Shown here in pieces: positions 16,789 through 25,758 of a stretch of DNA of 64,000 nucleotides. The notes under the pieces are model-generated. The model did no database searches and was not told the DNA's origin. It saw only the letters and a program-made list of their open reading frames with translations. The stretch lies in assembly GCF_000428945.1 (NCBI RefSeq), contig NZ_AUAX01000026.1:1-64000 (forward strand). The letters are read 5' to 3'. Positions within the stretch are counted from its first letter, which is position 1. Every line of letters starts with the position of its first letter. The translations under genes and the position numbers were made by a program. Origin of the DNA: Hamadaea tsunoensis DSM 44101. Lineage in GTDB: Bacteria > Actinomycetota > Actinomycetes > Mycobacteriales > Micromonosporaceae.

Positions 16789-18704
16789 CGGTAGAGGCGG
16801 ACGTCGGCGATGCTCCACCAGTTGCCGGCGGTCGCCGTGCTCTCGATCTTCAGGTAGCGCGCCCGCGTCGGCGGCAGGTCCACAGTGGTCAGTTGCCCCA
16901 CTCCGGCACCGCTCGCCACCGCGCGCCACGCCGTGCCGTCGTCGCCGACCGACAGCTGCCAGCCCCGGGCGTAGTCGCCCAGGTTGCCGCCGCTGTCGAT
17001 CGCGACCCGCCGGAACGCGCGTACGCCGCCCAGGTCCACCTGGAGGAACTGCCCGGGCGCCTGGCCGGCGCCGCTGGACCACCGGGTCGAGGCGTCGCCG
17101 TCGACGGCGGCCGACGGGGTCTCGCCCGCCGGGTCCGCGGTGGCGGTGGCACCGGCCAGGTCGACCGCGCGCAGGTGCTCACCGCGCGGGTCGCGCGGCC
17201 AGGTGAAGGTCGCGAGCGCACCACCCGGCAGCGTGTACGCGAACATCTGCCCGTTCACGGAGACGGCGAACGAGCGCGGATCGTCGTTCTCGTTGTGCAC
17301 CACGAGAGCCGTCGAGCCGTCCGGGTTGCGGAAGGCCACGTCGGTGATCTGGCCGTTCCAGCCGACCGTGCCGAAGCTGGTGCTGGCGATGCGTACGGCG
17401 CCGGGGCGGACGAACTTCGACAGGTGCCCGATCGTGTAGTACTCGGCGTCCGTCGTGACGGTGCCGTCGGCGTTCACCGTGACGAGACCGGTGCAGGTGT
17501 CACAGCCGCCGAGGTGCGGCCCGTTGGTCCCGTCGAGCGCCAGGTTCCAGTTCACGACCGACTTCGCCCAGTTGCGGGTCGTGCCGATGGTCAGCGTACG
17601 CGCGTGCCAGACCAGCGTGTCCCGGAAGAACTTGGCCGGCGGGTCGGTCGGACCGTGCGAACCGGAGCACTCGGTGAACCAGATCCCCTTGTCCGGGTAC
17701 GCGTCGTGCAGCGCCGTCTGCGCGCTCGGATCCCCGTAGTAGCAGTGGTACGCCGTCCCCGCGACCCAGCGGGCGGCCGGCCCGGCGAGGATCTCGTAGG
17801 GGTAGTCGGTCTGCGGGTCCTCCCCGGGCGGCGTGGTGGCCACGTCGTTCGGGTGCGTCTGCCAGTTGTGGTCGTACGCGAGGATCCTCGTCCCCGGGCT
17901 GTACCGGGCGAGCAGCGGACCGAGCCGGAGGATGACCTGCTCCTCCTGCCGCACAGGCAGATCGGTGCCGGGGTAGCCCGACGGTGCCCGGTTCTGCGGT
18001 TCGTTCTGCAGCGACAGGTAGTCCACCGGTACGCCCGCCGCCGCGTACGCCTGGACGAACTTGAGCAGGTAGCGCGCGTACGCGTCATAGATCTTCGGAT
18101 CGTCGACGAGCCGGCCGCCGACCAGCGAGCCGGAGGTCTTCATCCACGCGGGCGGGCTCCACGGCGTGGCCATGACGGTGAGCTGGGGATTGAGGCGCTT
18201 GGCCTGGCGCAGCAGGGGCAGGACCCGGGCCTGGTCGTGGGCGACGCTGAAGTGCCGCAGCGCGTAGTCGGTCTGCCCGGCGGGCACGTCGTCGTAGGTG
18301 TAGTGCTCGGCGGCGGCCGTGAAGTCGGACGAGCCGACCGGCTGCCGCAGGAAACCGACCCCGATCCCCGTACGCGGATCGAACAGCTGCCGCATCGCCG
18401 CGTCCCGGGCGCCCGGCGCGAGCCGGTAGAGCACGGCGGCCGAGGAGTCCGTGAGCGAGGCCCCGAACCCGTCCATCCGCTGGTAGGAGGTGTCCGGGTC
18501 GACCACGATCGTCGGGTCGGTCGAGCTGCCGGGCTGGAACTGCAGGGAGGCGTTCTCCTGCAACAGTTGCGCTCTGTCCACTGTGGTAAGGAATACGCGT
18601 ACCGGCACGGGACGGTCGGACGCCGCGGCTCCGCTCGCCCCCGGCAGGCCGAACGTGGCCGCCAGGACGGCGGTGGCACCGGCGAGGATCGGTCGTCTTC
18701 TCAT
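16785..18704 (-). CDS. Secreted GH30 family glucanase with C-terminal discoidin domain
   Basis: 639-aa secreted retaining glycosidase related to glucosylceramidases and beta-1,6-glucanases. Signal peptide about 1-33, (beta/alpha)8 catalytic domain with the acid/base Glu in SLQNEPQN and the nucleophile Glu in WFTECSG, a side beta-sandwich, then an F5/8C (discoidin) module over the last ~135 residues (GQFLQVDLGG). ATG 18704 follows GGAGGGAAGCG; an upstream in-frame start at 18797 has no such site. The stop TAG lies in the CTAG boundary of the MITE. Divergent from a LacI regulator. The target is plausibly fungal beta-glucan, which would complement the GH87 enzymes. Confidence 0.87.
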   Translation of the reverse strand: MRRRPILAGATAVLAATFGLPGASGAAASDRPVPVRVFLTTVDRAQLLQENASLQFQPGSSTDPTIVVDPDTSYQRMDGFGASLTDSSAAVLYRLAPGARDAAMRQLFDPRTGIGVGFLRQPVGSSDFTAAAEHYTYDDVPAGQTDYALRHFSVAHDQARVLPLLRQAKRLNPQLTVMATPWSPPAWMKTSGSLVGGRLVDDPKIYDAYARYLLKFVQAYAAAGVPVDYLSLQNEPQNRAPSGYPGTDLPVRQEEQVILRLGPLLARYSPGTRILAYDHNWQTHPNDVATTPPGEDPQTDYPYEILAGPAARWVAGTAYHCYYGDPSAQTALHDAYPDKGIWFTECSGSHGPTDPPAKFFRDTLVWHARTLTIGTTRNWAKSVVNWNLALDGTNGPHLGGCDTCTGLVTVNADGTVTTDAEYYTIGHLSKFVRPGAVRIASTSFGTVGWNGQITDVAFRNPDGSTALVVHNENDDPRSFAVSVNGQMFAYTLPGGALATFTWPRDPRGEHLRAVDLAGATATADPAGETPSAAVDGDASTRWSSGAGQAPGQFLQVDLGGVRAFRRVAIDSGGNLGDYARGWQLSVGDDGTAWRAVASGAGVGQLTTVDLPPTRARYLKIESTATAGNWWSIADVRLYR

Positions 18705-18744
18705 CGCTTCCCTCCAGTAGCGTCGCAGCTCCACGGAACGGGCC

Positions 18745-18772
18745 CTGAAACAAATGTAACGATTCTGAAACA
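18745..18772. promoter_or_regulatory. CTGAAACA direct repeat in GH30-lacI intergenic region
   Basis: CTGAAACA occurs at 18745-18752 and 18765-18772, a 20-bp period that places both on the same DNA face, within the GH30 promoter. GTAACA repeats (18831, 18843) lie nearer the regulator gene. Inferred binding sites for the adjacent LacI protein. Confidence 0.4.
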
Positions 18773-18866
18773 TCGATCCGGCCAGAGACCTAACCACTGG
18801 GTCGATGCGAAGTCAAGCCCTTCCACAGCTGTAACAAGATCGGTAACAGGCGCTATGCTGCGCGAC

Positions 18867-19886
18867 ATGTCGAGACCGGCCCGGCGGGTCACCGTGCGCG
18901 ACATCGCCGCCGAGACCGGCCTGTCGATCGCCACCGTCTCCCGCGTCCTCAATGGACATCCGCACGTGGCCGAGCACACCCGCGACCTCATCCGGCAGGC
19001 GGTCGACCGGCTCGGCCCGCACGCCCCGCTGCCGCGTACCGCGCCGCCGCGCGATCCCAGCCCGCCAGCCGTGTTCGTGCGCTGCCCGTACGTGCTGACC
19101 GACTACTTCGGACTGATCGTCTCGTCCATCGCCGAAACCCTGCACCTGCACGGGCGGCACATCATCCTCGACGCCGGCCGGATCGCGCAGAACGAGACCG
19201 TCCTGCCCACCCTCGCCGACCGCCCCGGCCTCGGCGGCGCCATCCTCATCCTGCCGCCGGAACCCGGTCGCAGCCTCGAAAACCTCCGCGACCGCGGCTT
19301 CCCGTTCGTCGTCGTCGACCCGCGTACCACGCCGCCGCGCGACATCCCGGCCGTCTCCGCGGCCCACTTCGCGGGCGCCCGCGCCCTCACCGAACACCTG
19401 CTCGAACTCGGGCACCGGCGGATCGGCGTCCTGGCCGGACCGCAGAACTGGCTCGCGGGCAAGGCCCGCCTCGCCGGGCACACCTCAGCCCTCGCCGACA
19501 TCGGCCTCCTCGCCGACCCCGCCCTGGTCCGCGCCGCCGAACCCACCACCGAATTCGGCCACACCGCCGCCGCGGAACTGCTCGCGCTCCCCGATCCCCC
19601 GACCGCCATCGTCGGCTTCAACGACAAGGTCGCGGTCGGGGTCCTCGCCGCCGCGACGGATCGGGGTGTACGCGTACCCGCCGATCTCTCGGTGACCGGC
19701 TTCGACGACCTCGACCTGGCCGACGCGACCGGACTCACCACCGTGCGCCAGCCTTTGGAGGAGATGGGACGCATGGCGGTCGGCCTGCTCGTGCGACTCC
19801 TGGAGGGGCACCGGCTCGACGCCCTGCACATCGAACTGGCCACCGACCTGGTGATTCGTCAGTCCACAGGAGTGTGCCGGTCATAG
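18867..19886 (+). CDS. LacI-family transcriptional regulator
   Basis: 339 aa. The N-terminal LacI HTH reads VTVRDIAAETGLSIATVSRV with a hinge VLNGHPHVAEHTR, followed by a periplasmic-binding-protein-like sugar-sensing domain (DRGVRVPADLSVTGFDDLDLA near the end). ATG 18867 is preceded by TATGCT at 18854-18859 with a 7-nt gap, so the message is probably leaderless; an ATG four codons earlier overlaps that -10. Divergent from GH30, which it most likely represses until an oligosaccharide inducer appears. Confidence 0.88.
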   Translation: MSRPARRVTVRDIAAETGLSIATVSRVLNGHPHVAEHTRDLIRQAVDRLGPHAPLPRTAPPRDPSPPAVFVRCPYVLTDYFGLIVSSIAETLHLHGRHIILDAGRIAQNETVLPTLADRPGLGGAILILPPEPGRSLENLRDRGFPFVVVDPRTTPPRDIPAVSAAHFAGARALTEHLLELGHRRIGVLAGPQNWLAGKARLAGHTSALADIGLLADPALVRAAEPTTEFGHTAAAELLALPDPPTAIVGFNDKVAVGVLAAATDRGVRVPADLSVTGFDDLDLADATGLTTVRQPLEEMGRMAVGLLVRLLEGHRLDALHIELATDLVIRQSTGVCRS

Positions 19887-19904
19887 CTGGTCGCAGGGCC
19901 CAAA

Positions 19905-19994
19905 TCAAAGATCGAATTCTGGTCCCGGGTTCGTCGATCTCACCTCCGCTCCTCGCGCGGGAGACCGTTCCGGCCCCTCCGCCGCGCTCCGGGG
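19905..19994. repeat. Inverted repeat, right copy (partner at 258-345)
   Basis: About 90 bp matching the reverse complement of 258-345, with shared GATCGAATTC, CCCGGGTTCGTCGATCTCAC and GCGGGAGACCGTTCC. The 565-bp gene-free stretch 19887-20451 contains this copy, three 20-bp motifs and a 17-bp-stem hairpin. I see no gene in it. Confidence 0.75.
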
Positions 19995-20030
19995 CGATCA
20001 GCCCCACCGTTCGACCCCGGCTTGGCTGGC

Positions 20031-20148
20031 CTTTGTCGCGACTGTCCGATATGCGGGCTCGCTGGTGGCTCGAAAACTACATCCCAGCCGCGAACGATCA
20101 CCGGCGTGCCGGCCCAACCAAACCCCGTATCGGACAGTCGGGACAAAG
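20031..20148. repeat. Inverted pair of the dispersed 20-bp motif
   Basis: CTTTGTCGCGACTGTCCGATA at 20031 is an inverted copy and TATCGGACAGTCGGGACAAAG at 20128-20148 a direct copy. Together they form a 21-bp stem with one mismatch around an ~76-nt loop. Confidence 0.7.
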
Positions 20149-20190
20149 CCCAGTGGGCCGACCGCGGCCTTGGCATGATCGCGGCGATCC

Positions 20191-20258
20191 CCTTGATCGC
20201 GTAACGCCATTTCGGCAAGAAAGCGCTCTCCTGCCGAAATGGCGTTACATGTTCAAGG
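20191..20258. repeat. Hairpin with 17-bp perfect stem
   Basis: GTAACGCCATTTCGGCA (20201-20217) pairs perfectly with 20232-20248, with a 14-nt loop. The stem extends 10 bp further on each side with 3 mismatches. A related third copy, TTGCCGGAATAGCGTTAC, ends at 20291. Repeat-type element, not an obvious terminator. Confidence 0.65.
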
Positions 20259-20327
20259 CCAGCGGGCCCTCGTTGCCGGAATAGCGTTACTCGATCACGC
20301 CGTCGGGGATGCTCCCGCCGCCCACAT

Positions 20328-20347
20328 CGGACAGTCGCGACAAAGTC
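20328..20347 (+). repeat. Dispersed 20-bp intergenic motif, copy 5
   Basis: CGGACAGTCGCGACAAAGTC, identical to the copy at the left end of the window. Confidence 0.75.
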
Positions 20348-20451
20348 CGCCCAGGCCGGGCCGAACCGGTCCGAACCAGCCCGTATGCGGGGTGAGACAT
20401 CCGCTGACCGTGAGGACCCGGACGTTCGCGCGTCGGCCTTGATCATGTAAC

Positions 20452-22287
20452 TCAGCCGGCGATGGTGGCGATGATCTGGTCGCCGTACTTGGCCAGCTTG
20501 TTCTCGCCCACTCCGCTGACCGTTCCCAGTGCCGCCAGCGACCCCGGTGCCTCGGTCGCGATCTGGCGCAGGGTCGCGTCGTGGAAGACCACGTACGCCG
20601 GGACGCCCTGTTCCTTCGCGGTCGCCGCCCGCCAGGCGCGCAGCTTCTCGAACAGCTCGGCGGCCTCGCCGGACAGGTCAGCCGCCACGGTCGCGGACTT
20701 CTTGGCGGTGCCGGAGCCGCCCGACCGGCGTACGCGTTCGGGCTCCTTGCGCATCATGACCTGCCGTTGCCGGCCGAGCACGGCGGAGCTGCCGTCGGTG
20801 AGGACGAGGGTGCCGTAGTCGCCCTCGACCGCGAGCAGGCCCTGGGCCAGCAGCTGCCGCACGACCGCGCGCCACTCGGACTCCTGCAGCTCGGTGCCGA
20901 TGCCGAAGACGCTCAACTCGTCGTGGCGGAACTGCGCGACCTTGTCGGTCTTGCGGCCGAGCAGGATGTCGATGGACTGGCCGGCCCCGAACTTCTGGTT
21001 GCGCTCGCGCTGCAGCCGCAGGACGGTCGACAGCAGCTTCTGCGCGGGGACGGTCCCGTCCCAGGACTGCGGCGGTTCGAGGCAGGTGTCGCAGTTGCCG
21101 CAGCGGTCACCCTGCTCCCCGAAGTACGCGAGGAGCTGCGACCGGCGGCATTCGGTGGTTTCGCAGAGGGCGAGCATCGCGTCGAGGTGGGCCGCGAGAC
21201 CCCGGCGGTACGCGGCGTCGCCCTCGGACGTGTCGATCATCTTGCGCTGCTGCACCACGTCCTGCAGCCCGTACGCCAGCCAGGCGGTCGACGGCTGCCC
21301 GTCCCGGCCGGCGCGACCGGTCTCCTGGTAGTAGCCCTCGACGGACTTCGGCAGGTCGAGATGGGCGACGAAGCGGACGTCGGGTTTGTCGATGCCCATG
21401 CCGAACGCGATCGTGGCGACCATGACCAGGCCGTCCTCGCGCAGGAACCGCCCCTGGTTCCCGGCCCGCGTACGCGCGTCCAGCCCCGCGTGGTACGGCA
21501 GCGCGGGGATGCCGTTGTCGACCAGGAAGTCGGCGGTCTTCTCGACCGAGGCCCGGGACAGGCAGTAGACGATCCCCGCGTCGCCCGCGTGCTCCCGGCG
21601 GAGGAGGTCCAGCAGCTGCTTGCGCGGCTCGGCCTTGGGCACGATCCGGTACTGGATGTTGGGGCGGTCGAAGCTGGAGACGAACAGCCGCGCCCCGGTC
21701 AGGTTCAGCCGGGTCGCGATCTCCTTGCGGGTGGCGGTGGTGGCCGTGGCGGTCAGCGCGATCCGGGGCACGTCCGGCCACTTCTCGTGCAGCACCGACA
21801 GGGCCAGGTAGTCGGGGCGGAAGTCGTGGCCCCACTGCGAGACGCAGTGCGCCTCGTCGATCGCGAACAGCGCGATCCGGCCGCGCTCCAGCAGGCGCAT
21901 CGCGGAACCGCCGCTGAGGGCCTCCGGGGCGAGATACAGCAGGTCGAGCTCGCCGGCGAGGAAGGCCGCCTCGACCTCGCGCCGCGTCTCGAAGTCCTGC
22001 GTCGAGTTGAGGAACGCCGCCCGGATGCCCAGTGCGGTCAGCGCGTCGACCTGGTCCTGCATGAGGGCGATGAGCGGGGAGACCACCACGCCGACACCGG
22101 GCCGGACCAGGGCCGGGATCTGGTAGCAGAGCGACTTGCCGCCGCCGGTCGGCATGAGCACCAGCGCGTCGCCGCCGGCCACCACGTGGTCGATGATCTC
22201 GCTCTGGTCGCCGCGGAAGGAGTCGTAGCCGAAGACCTTGCCGAGTACTTCCAGGGCCTGGCCGGGGTTCGCATCGCTGTCCAGCAC
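20452..22287 (-). CDS. recQ: ATP-dependent DNA helicase RecQ
   Basis: 611-aa 3'-5' DNA helicase for recombination and repair. It has motif 0 ([10 protein letters not shown]), Walker [13 protein letters not shown], the DEAH box [18 protein letters not shown], a second RecA lobe ([12 protein letters not shown]), an RQC zinc cluster (CGNCDTC preceded by [12 protein letters not shown]) and a C-terminal HRDC domain ([19 protein letters not shown]). The GTG start has TACGAT 6 nt upstream and no Shine-Dalgarno, so it is probably leaderless. Full length for bacterial RecQ. Confidence 0.95.
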   Translation of the reverse strand: MLDSDANPGQALEVLGKVFGYDSFRGDQSEIIDHVVAGGDALVLMPTGGGKSLCYQIPALVRPGVGVVVSPLIALMQDQVDALTALGIRAAFLNSTQDFETRREVEAAFLAGELDLLYLAPEALSGGSAMRLLERGRIALFAIDEAHCVSQWGHDFRPDYLALSVLHEKWPDVPRIALTATATTATRKEIATRLNLTGARLFVSSFDRPNIQYRIVPKAEPRKQLLDLLRREHAGDAGIVYCLSRASVEKTADFLVDNGIPALPYHAGLDARTRAGNQGRFLREDGLVMVATIAFGMGIDKPDVRFVAHLDLPKSVEGYYQETGRAGRDGQPSTAWLAYGLQDVVQQRKMIDTSEGDAAYRRGLAAHLDAMLALCETTECRRSQLLAYFGEQGDRCGNCDTCLEPPQSWDGTVPAQKLLSTVLRLQRERNQKFGAGQSIDILLGRKTDKVAQFRHDELSVFGIGTELQESEWRAVVRQLLAQGLLAVEGDYGTLVLTDGSSAVLGRQRQVMMRKEPERVRRSGGSGTAKKSATVAADLSGEAAELFEKLRAWRAATAKEQGVPAYVVFHDATLRQIATEAPGSLAALGTVSGVGENKLAKYGDQIIATIAG

Positions 22288-22304
22288 CCGTCGATCGTAC
22301 GGAG

Positions 22305-22328
22305 GCGGGGCGACAGTCGCCGCCCCGC
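22305..22328 (-). terminator. Terminator after DUF1801 gene
   Basis: GCGGGGCG/CGCCCCGC 8-bp stem with an 8-nt loop, about 11 nt beyond the stop codon of the 22339-22779 gene and upstream of the recQ start. Confidence 0.55.
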
Positions 22329-22338
22329 GTCCCCGTTG

Positions 22339-22779
22339 TCAGGCGTTCTGAGCTGCTTGCTTGATCAGTTCGGCGATCCGGTCGGCGTCGGCGGCGGTCG
22401 GTGTCGTCAGCGCGTACGAGGTCGGCCACATGGCCCCGTCGTCGAGGCCGGCGACGTCGCTGAAGCCGAGGGTCGCGTACCGGGTCTTGAATTTCGAGGC
22501 GGGCTGGAAGAAGCAGAGCACCTTGCCGTCCTTCGCGTACGCCGGCTGCCCGTACCAGAGCCGGGGCGTCAACGAAGGCGCGGCGGCGGTGACGATCGCG
22601 TGGATCCGTTCGGCCAGCTCCCGGTCGGGGCCGGGGAACTCGGCGATCTTCGCCAGCACCTCCTGTTCCGCTTCGGCGGCCTTGTTCGCGCCGCGCCGGG
22701 CGGCGGTCTTGAGCTCCGCCGCGTGGTCCTTCATCGCGGCGCGTTCCTCGGCGGTGAATCCCTCGAAAGTGGTGGTCAT
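22339..22779 (-). CDS. DUF1801/YdhG-like protein
   Basis: 146-aa protein of the DUF1801 family. It has the characteristic PSLTPRLWYGQPAYAKDGKVLCFF core, seen in YdhG/frataxin-like 'iron chaperone' annotations. The N-terminal half is a charged helix (EERAAMKDHAAELKTAARR). Its biochemical role is not established. A short gap of 25 nt separates it from the upstream AhpD-like gene on the same strand, so the two are likely cotranscribed. Confidence 0.8.
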   Translation of the reverse strand: MTTTFEGFTAEERAAMKDHAAELKTAARRGANKAAEAEQEVLAKIAEFPGPDRELAERIHAIVTAAAPSLTPRLWYGQPAYAKDGKVLCFFQPASKFKTRYATLGFSDVAGLDDGAMWPTSYALTTPTAADADRIAELIKQAAQNA

Positions 22780-22804
22780 CGTCCTGCTCCTGTCGTGAGG
22801 GGGC

Positions 22805-23263
22805 TCACCACGCCTGGCCCGCCTGCTGGCGGGTCGGGGCGTTGAGCCGGTTGAAGGCGTTGGTGACGGCGATGTTGAGCAGCAGCGCCGCCAGCTCGTC
22901 GTGGTCGAAGTGCTTCGCGGCCGTGTCCCAGACCTGGTCGGGAACCGGGTCGGCGCTGTCGGCGAGACGCGTGACGGACTCCGTCAGGGCCAGCGCGGCC
23001 TGTTCGGCCTCGCTGAACCACGGGGTCTCCCGCCACGCGGGGGTGGCGAAGATCTGCTCGTCGGTCAGGCCGCTCTTGCGGGCCTGCGTCGCGCCGCCCG
23101 CGACGCAGGGGGCGCAGCCGTTGATCTGGCTGGCCCGCAGGTGGCTGAGGGCCAGCAGCTTCGGGTCCAGGCCGGTGCGGTGGATCGCCTTCGTGACGCC
23201 GATCAGCGCCTGCATCGCGTCCGGGATCAGGGTGGCCGGGTTCGGCATACGCTCGGTGGACAT
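22805..23263 (-). CDS. Carboxymuconolactone decarboxylase/AhpD-like protein
   Basis: 152-aa AhpD-fold protein. The INGCAPCVAGG segment provides the CxxC redox pair of alkylhydroperoxidase-like members, with LLALSHLRASQINGC typical of the family. It may act as a peroxidase or disulfide protein. ATG 23263 follows GAGGAG at good spacing. The leader contains a 16-bp tandem repeat (23276-23320). Confidence 0.85.
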   Translation of the reverse strand: MSTERMPNPATLIPDAMQALIGVTKAIHRTGLDPKLLALSHLRASQINGCAPCVAGGATQARKSGLTDEQIFATPAWRETPWFSEAEQAALALTESVTRLADSADPVPDQVWDTAAKHFDHDELAALLLNIAVTNAFNRLNAPTRQQAGQAW

Positions 23264-23275
23264 CTCGTACTCCTC

Positions 23276-23320
23276 TGTCGTGGTGCGGCTTTGTCGTGGT
23301 GCGGCTTTGTCGTGGCACGG
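23276..23320. repeat. 16-bp tandem repeat in AhpD-like gene leader
   Basis: TGTCGTGGTGCGGCTT occurs at 23276-23291 and 23292-23307, followed by a partial third unit TGTCGTGGCACGG. Replication slippage could vary the leader length. Confidence 0.8.
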
Positions 23321-23460
23321 CGTGTGCCCGTTCATAGGACCAGCGCGGCGGTCCGGTACGCGCCGCCCGTGGGACACCGTGGGACACTCGCCAGCGCCTT
23401 GACCTGCGTAAACATGCCGGTGTTCCGGAGTCGCCGGGTGGGACGGGTACCGTGTGGGCC

Positions 23461-25716
23461 GTGTCGGACGGCCGGGAACGGCTGCTCGCCCAGCTGCTGA
23501 GGATCAGGGAGCTGAGCGGGCTCAGCCTGCGTGCCCTCGCCCAGAAGGCCGGGCTGAGCAGCTCGTCGCTCTCCCGTTACCTCACCGGCCGGCTCGTCCC
23601 ACCGTGGGACGCCGTCGTCGCCCTGTGCCGCGTGGTCGGACGCGATCCGCGGCCGCTGCGCCCACTCTGGGCGGAGGCGAGCCAGACGGCACCGGCGCCC
23701 GCGCCGCGCCGCAACGACCTTCCGGCGGACGTCGCCGACTTCACCGCGCGCGAGCGGGAGATCGCCCGGGCCGAGGAGCTCGTTCGGAACTCCGGGGCGG
23801 TCGCGGTCGACGGAATGGCGGGCGTAGGCAAGACCGCGCTGGCGGTGCACGTCGCCCACCGGCTGGCGGCGGCGTACCCGGACGGCGGGATCTATCTCGA
23901 CCTGCACGGGTTCACCCCGGGACACGATCCGCTGGAACCCGCGACGGCCCTCGCGCGGCTGCTGGCGGCGCTCGGCGTGGACCGGCTGCCCGGCGATCCC
24001 GCCGACCGCGCCGCCCTGTGGCGTTCGGAGCTGTCCGGCCGGCGCGCCCTGATCGTGCTGGACAACGCGGCCGACGCCGGTCAGGTCCGTCCCCTGCTGC
24101 CGGGCGCCGGCAAGTCCGCGGTCATCGTCACGAGCCGCAACCGCCTGGTGAGCCTGGACACCGTGCCGCCGTTGTCACTCGCACCGCTGTCCGCGGAGGA
24201 CTCCGTGGCACTGTTCGGCCGGGCCGCCGGGGTCGCGCCGGCCGCCGACGACGCCATCGCCCAGGTACTCGGGCAGTGCGGCGGACTCCCGCTCGCCCTG
24301 CGTATGGCGGGCGCCCGGCTCCGGCACCGTCCCGGATGGACGGTCGCGGTACTCGCCGAGCGACTCCGGGACACACCGGGCCGCTTCGACGCCGTCTTCG
24401 GCATGTCCCTGCACCAGCTGGACACCGAGCAACGGCGTACGTTCCGGCTGCTGGGGGTCGTCCCCGGGGAGGACTTCGACGCGGCGGTCGTGGCGGCGCT
24501 CACCGGCCTACCGCCGGGCCGCGTCGGCGAGGTGCTGGACGAACTGGTGGACGCCCACCTCGTCCAGGAACCCTCCCCCGGGCGCTTCCGCCAGCACGAC
24601 CTGATCCGCCGGTACGCGTCGGACCTCGCCGCCGACGAGGAGCCCCAGCGGGAGGCGGCCGTACGCCGGGTGCTGGACCACTACGTCGGACGCGCCGTCG
24701 CGTACGACCGGATGCTGCCCTTCGTGGAGCGCGACCGGCCGGCCGAGGGCGACCCGGCGACGGCGATGGCCTGGTTCGACGCGGAGTACGCGAACCTGCT
24801 CTCCTGCTTCGAGGCGGCGCTGCGGACCGGCGCGGACGACGTCGTGACCGCGCTGCCGCCGGCGATGCTGGCCTGGTTCTTCCGGCGGCGCGGGACCGAC
24901 GAGAAGGTCAGGCTGTTCGAGGCGGCGGTGGCCGCGGCCGAGCGGCTCGGCGACCGGCCGCGGCGGGCGGCCCTGCTGACCGATCTCGGCTTCGCGCTGG
25001 CCGCCGCGGGCCGCCCGGCGGACGCGCTCGCGACCTATGAGCGGGCGCAGGCCGCGGGCCCGGAACGACCCGATCTGGCGTTGCGCATCGGCTATCTACG
25101 GCTGGACCTCGGCGAGCTGGCCGAGGCACGGACCCAGTTCCGTCGCGCGCGGGCGCTGTTCGCCGAGGCCGGGCACCGGGCCGGGCAGTCGCAGGCGCTG
25201 GCCTTCGACGGCTGGGCGACGCTGCATCTCGGCGAGGACGCCGAGGCCGCCGGGCTGGCGCGGGAGTCGATCGCGCTGGCCGACGGGCCGCCGCAGATCA
25301 CCGGCCTGGTCACGCTCGGCGTCGCGCTCGCCGGAACGCAACCGGCCGAGGCGCTGGCGGTCCTGGGCGACGCCCTGCGGCTGGCCGAGGCCGACGACCA
25401 CCTGCACAACCAGGCGTGGTGCCACAACTACCTCGGCGTCGCGCTGCGGATCATCGGCGAGCCCGGCCCGGCGCTGGCGCACCACCGGCGGGCGTTCGAG
25501 CTGATCGACCTGCTCGGCGAGCCGCAATGGGAGATCGACTTCCTGGCCACGTACGCCGAGACCCAGCGCGTCGCCGGCCACCCCGACGAGGCCCGGGCCC
25601 TGTACGCGCGCATGATCGAACTTGCCCGCGACCTCGGCCGCCCCTTCGACGAGCAGCGGGCCCGGGACGCGTACGAAGCGGTTGTCCCCGACGGCCGTCC
25701 CCGTTCGTCGGAATGA
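23461..25716 (+). CDS. XRE HTH-STAND (NB-ARC-like) ATPase with TPR tail
   Basis: 751 aa. An N-terminal XRE helix-turn-helix (about 8-65, GLSLRALAQKAGLSSSSLSRYLTG split across two helices) is followed by an NTPase with Walker A DGMAGVGKTALA (about 118-130), Walker B RRALIVLDNA and GGLPLALRMAGARL, then a TPR region (about 430-740). This is the SARP/AfsR-like signalling STAND layout of actinobacteria. GTG 23461 has TACCGT 7 nt upstream (leaderless). It begins a same-strand run with YCII, ECF sigma, SnoaL and DoxX genes. Inferred regulator of that run or of secondary metabolism. Confidence 0.8.
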   Translation: MSDGRERLLAQLLRIRELSGLSLRALAQKAGLSSSSLSRYLTGRLVPPWDAVVALCRVVGRDPRPLRPLWAEASQTAPAPAPRRNDLPADVADFTAREREIARAEELVRNSGAVAVDGMAGVGKTALAVHVAHRLAAAYPDGGIYLDLHGFTPGHDPLEPATALARLLAALGVDRLPGDPADRAALWRSELSGRRALIVLDNAADAGQVRPLLPGAGKSAVIVTSRNRLVSLDTVPPLSLAPLSAEDSVALFGRAAGVAPAADDAIAQVLGQCGGLPLALRMAGARLRHRPGWTVAVLAERLRDTPGRFDAVFGMSLHQLDTEQRRTFRLLGVVPGEDFDAAVVAALTGLPPGRVGEVLDELVDAHLVQEPSPGRFRQHDLIRRYASDLAADEEPQREAAVRRVLDHYVGRAVAYDRMLPFVERDRPAEGDPATAMAWFDAEYANLLSCFEAALRTGADDVVTALPPAMLAWFFRRRGTDEKVRLFEAAVAAAERLGDRPRRAALLTDLGFALAAAGRPADALATYERAQAAGPERPDLALRIGYLRLDLGELAEARTQFRRARALFAEAGHRAGQSQALAFDGWATLHLGEDAEAAGLARESIALADGPPQITGLVTLGVALAGTQPAEALAVLGDALRLAEADDHLHNQAWCHNYLGVALRIIGEPGPALAHHRRAFELIDLLGEPQWEIDFLATYAETQRVAGHPDEARALYARMIELARDLGRPFDEQRARDAYEAVVPDGRPRSSE

Positions 25717-25735
25717 TGGTTCGTCGGAATGATGG
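25704..25735. repeat. Perfect 16-bp tandem duplication at a stop codon
   Basis: TTCGTCGGAATGATGG is repeated exactly at 25704-25719 and 25720-25735. The first copy contains the TGA stop of the XRE-STAND gene. It looks like a recent slippage event between two genes. Confidence 0.9.
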
Positions 25736-25758
25736 AACCGAGGAAGCGGAGGTCGCCC

